Source: an uncultured Gammaproteobacteria bacterium | GTDB lineage: Bacteria; Pseudomonadota; Gammaproteobacteria; Acidiferrobacterales; CAJVXG01 | Direction of reading: 5' to 3' | NCBI GenBank assembly: GCA_913009215.1 | Contig: CAJVXG010000106.1 | Location: 1 to 5,518, forward strand | DNA: 5,518 bases | Shown here: positions 5,147 to 5,518 of the stretch, piece after piece | Position numbering within the stretch: the first letter of the stretch is position 1 | Layout: every line of letters starts with the position of its first letter | The notes under the pieces: generated by a model | Database searches by the model: none | The model's input: only the letters and a program-made list of their open reading frames with translations | What the model was told of the DNA's origin: nothing | Made by a program: the position numbers and the translations under genes

Positions 5147-5518
5147 CCAGGCGGCCCCCCGCACTCCACTGGAATCGCCATATTTTGCTGCCACCAGCCG
5201 GGTATCGACGCGATCGGAAAATACATATTGCCCCCACAGCCTTGGTACATTCTGGTACAGGCGTTCGATGTTCGACATGCCGCCGCCAAGTACAATCGTA
5301 TCCGGATCGACAATATTGATCACATGCGCCAGGGATCGCGCCATCCGGTCTTCATAACGTAGCAGCACCTGTTCGCTGTCCTTATCCCCGGATGCGGCCT
5401 GGGCCACAATGGTTTCGGCGGAAAGCAGGTTACCGGTCATTGTGGCGTAATCGTTTTGCATGCCGGGACCGGACAGGAAAGTTTCAATGCAGCCTTGTTT
5501 ACCGCAGTAACACGTGGG
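5108..5518 (-). CDS. mak: ROK-family fructokinase, C-terminal part (runs off window)
   Basis: The visible 136 residues are the C-terminal half of a ROK-family sugar kinase; the N-terminal ATP-binding half lies beyond the right edge. The first residues, PTCYCGKQGCIETFLSG, contain the ROK zinc-binding CxCGxxGC motif, whose partner histidine is outside the window. IVDPDTIVLGGGMSN and GDSSGVRGAAW are conserved C-terminal blocks. The match to recalled E. coli Mak (fructokinase, which phosphorylates fructose to fructose 6-phosphate) is close, including CYCGKQGCIET, LAHV.NI.DPD and GDSSGVRGAAW, so fructokinase is favoured over other ROK kinases or NAGC-type regulators. After the conserved W at 5147-5149 the protein has an extra 12-residue tail, SGGRAAKVGKES, which lies entirely within the 39-base overlap with the opposite-strand membrane protein gene. 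The ATG at 5461 is internal and not the start. Confidence 0.85.
   Translation of the reverse strand, partial: PTCYCGKQGCIETFLSGPGMQNDYATMTGNLLSAETIVAQAASGDKDSEQVLLRYEDRMARSLAHVINIVDPDTIVLGGGMSNIERLYQNVPRLWGQYVFSDRVDTRLVAAKYGDSSGVRGAAWSGGRAAKVGKES

Noticed and set aside
4918..5313. A 131-codon minus-strand open frame across the membrane protein and the kinase
   Set aside because: It is out of frame with the kinase, whose conserved ROK motifs read in another frame, and it is antisense to the membrane protein.

Overview
The window looks like a piece of the genome of an autotrophic proteobacterium, most likely a gammaproteobacterium. The main evidence is a Rubisco activase pair, cbbQ (578-1387) and cbbO (1483-3756), whose products resemble the type that accompanies form II Rubisco in sulfur- and iron-oxidising chemolithoautotrophs. 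A second clue is the partial fructokinase at the right edge, which closely resembles enterobacterial Mak. No taxonomic marker gene is present, so this assignment is an inference.

Layout. Positions 1-53 hold the right part of a palindromic repeat that is cut by the window edge. Positions 111-553 are a small cassette: an AT-rich gene for a GxxExxY-family, PD-(D/E)XK-like protein (143-520), bounded almost to the base by inverted copies of the same repeat. cbbQ follows at once. Between cbbQ and cbbO a third, gene-less member of the repeat family (1391-1471) fills nearly the whole intergenic gap. cbbO ends convergently, 31 bases from the end of a minus-strand alpha/beta-hydrolase gene (3788-4705). 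That gene is divergent from a small three-helix membrane protein gene (4799-5146). The membrane protein gene overlaps tail-to-tail by 39 bases with the partial ROK-family fructokinase (5108-5518, minus), which runs off the right edge.

How the parts work together. CbbQ is a MoxR-type AAA+ ring ATPase and CbbO is its von Willebrand factor A adaptor; together they remove inhibitory sugar phosphates from Rubisco. Rubisco itself is not in the window and may lie upstream. The hydrolase, membrane protein and fructokinase show no clear functional link to the activase.

The most interesting signal is the repeat family. Three members built from CTCTGCG-type units with TTAACCGCAGAG termini interrupt the activase operon. 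Two are solo hairpins (one cut by the window edge) and one carries the GxxExxY gene where the others have a short AT-rich loop. This arrangement resembles an autonomous/non-autonomous element pair. The insertions appear to supply the Shine-Dalgarno of the GxxExxY gene and to leave cbbO without a recognisable one.
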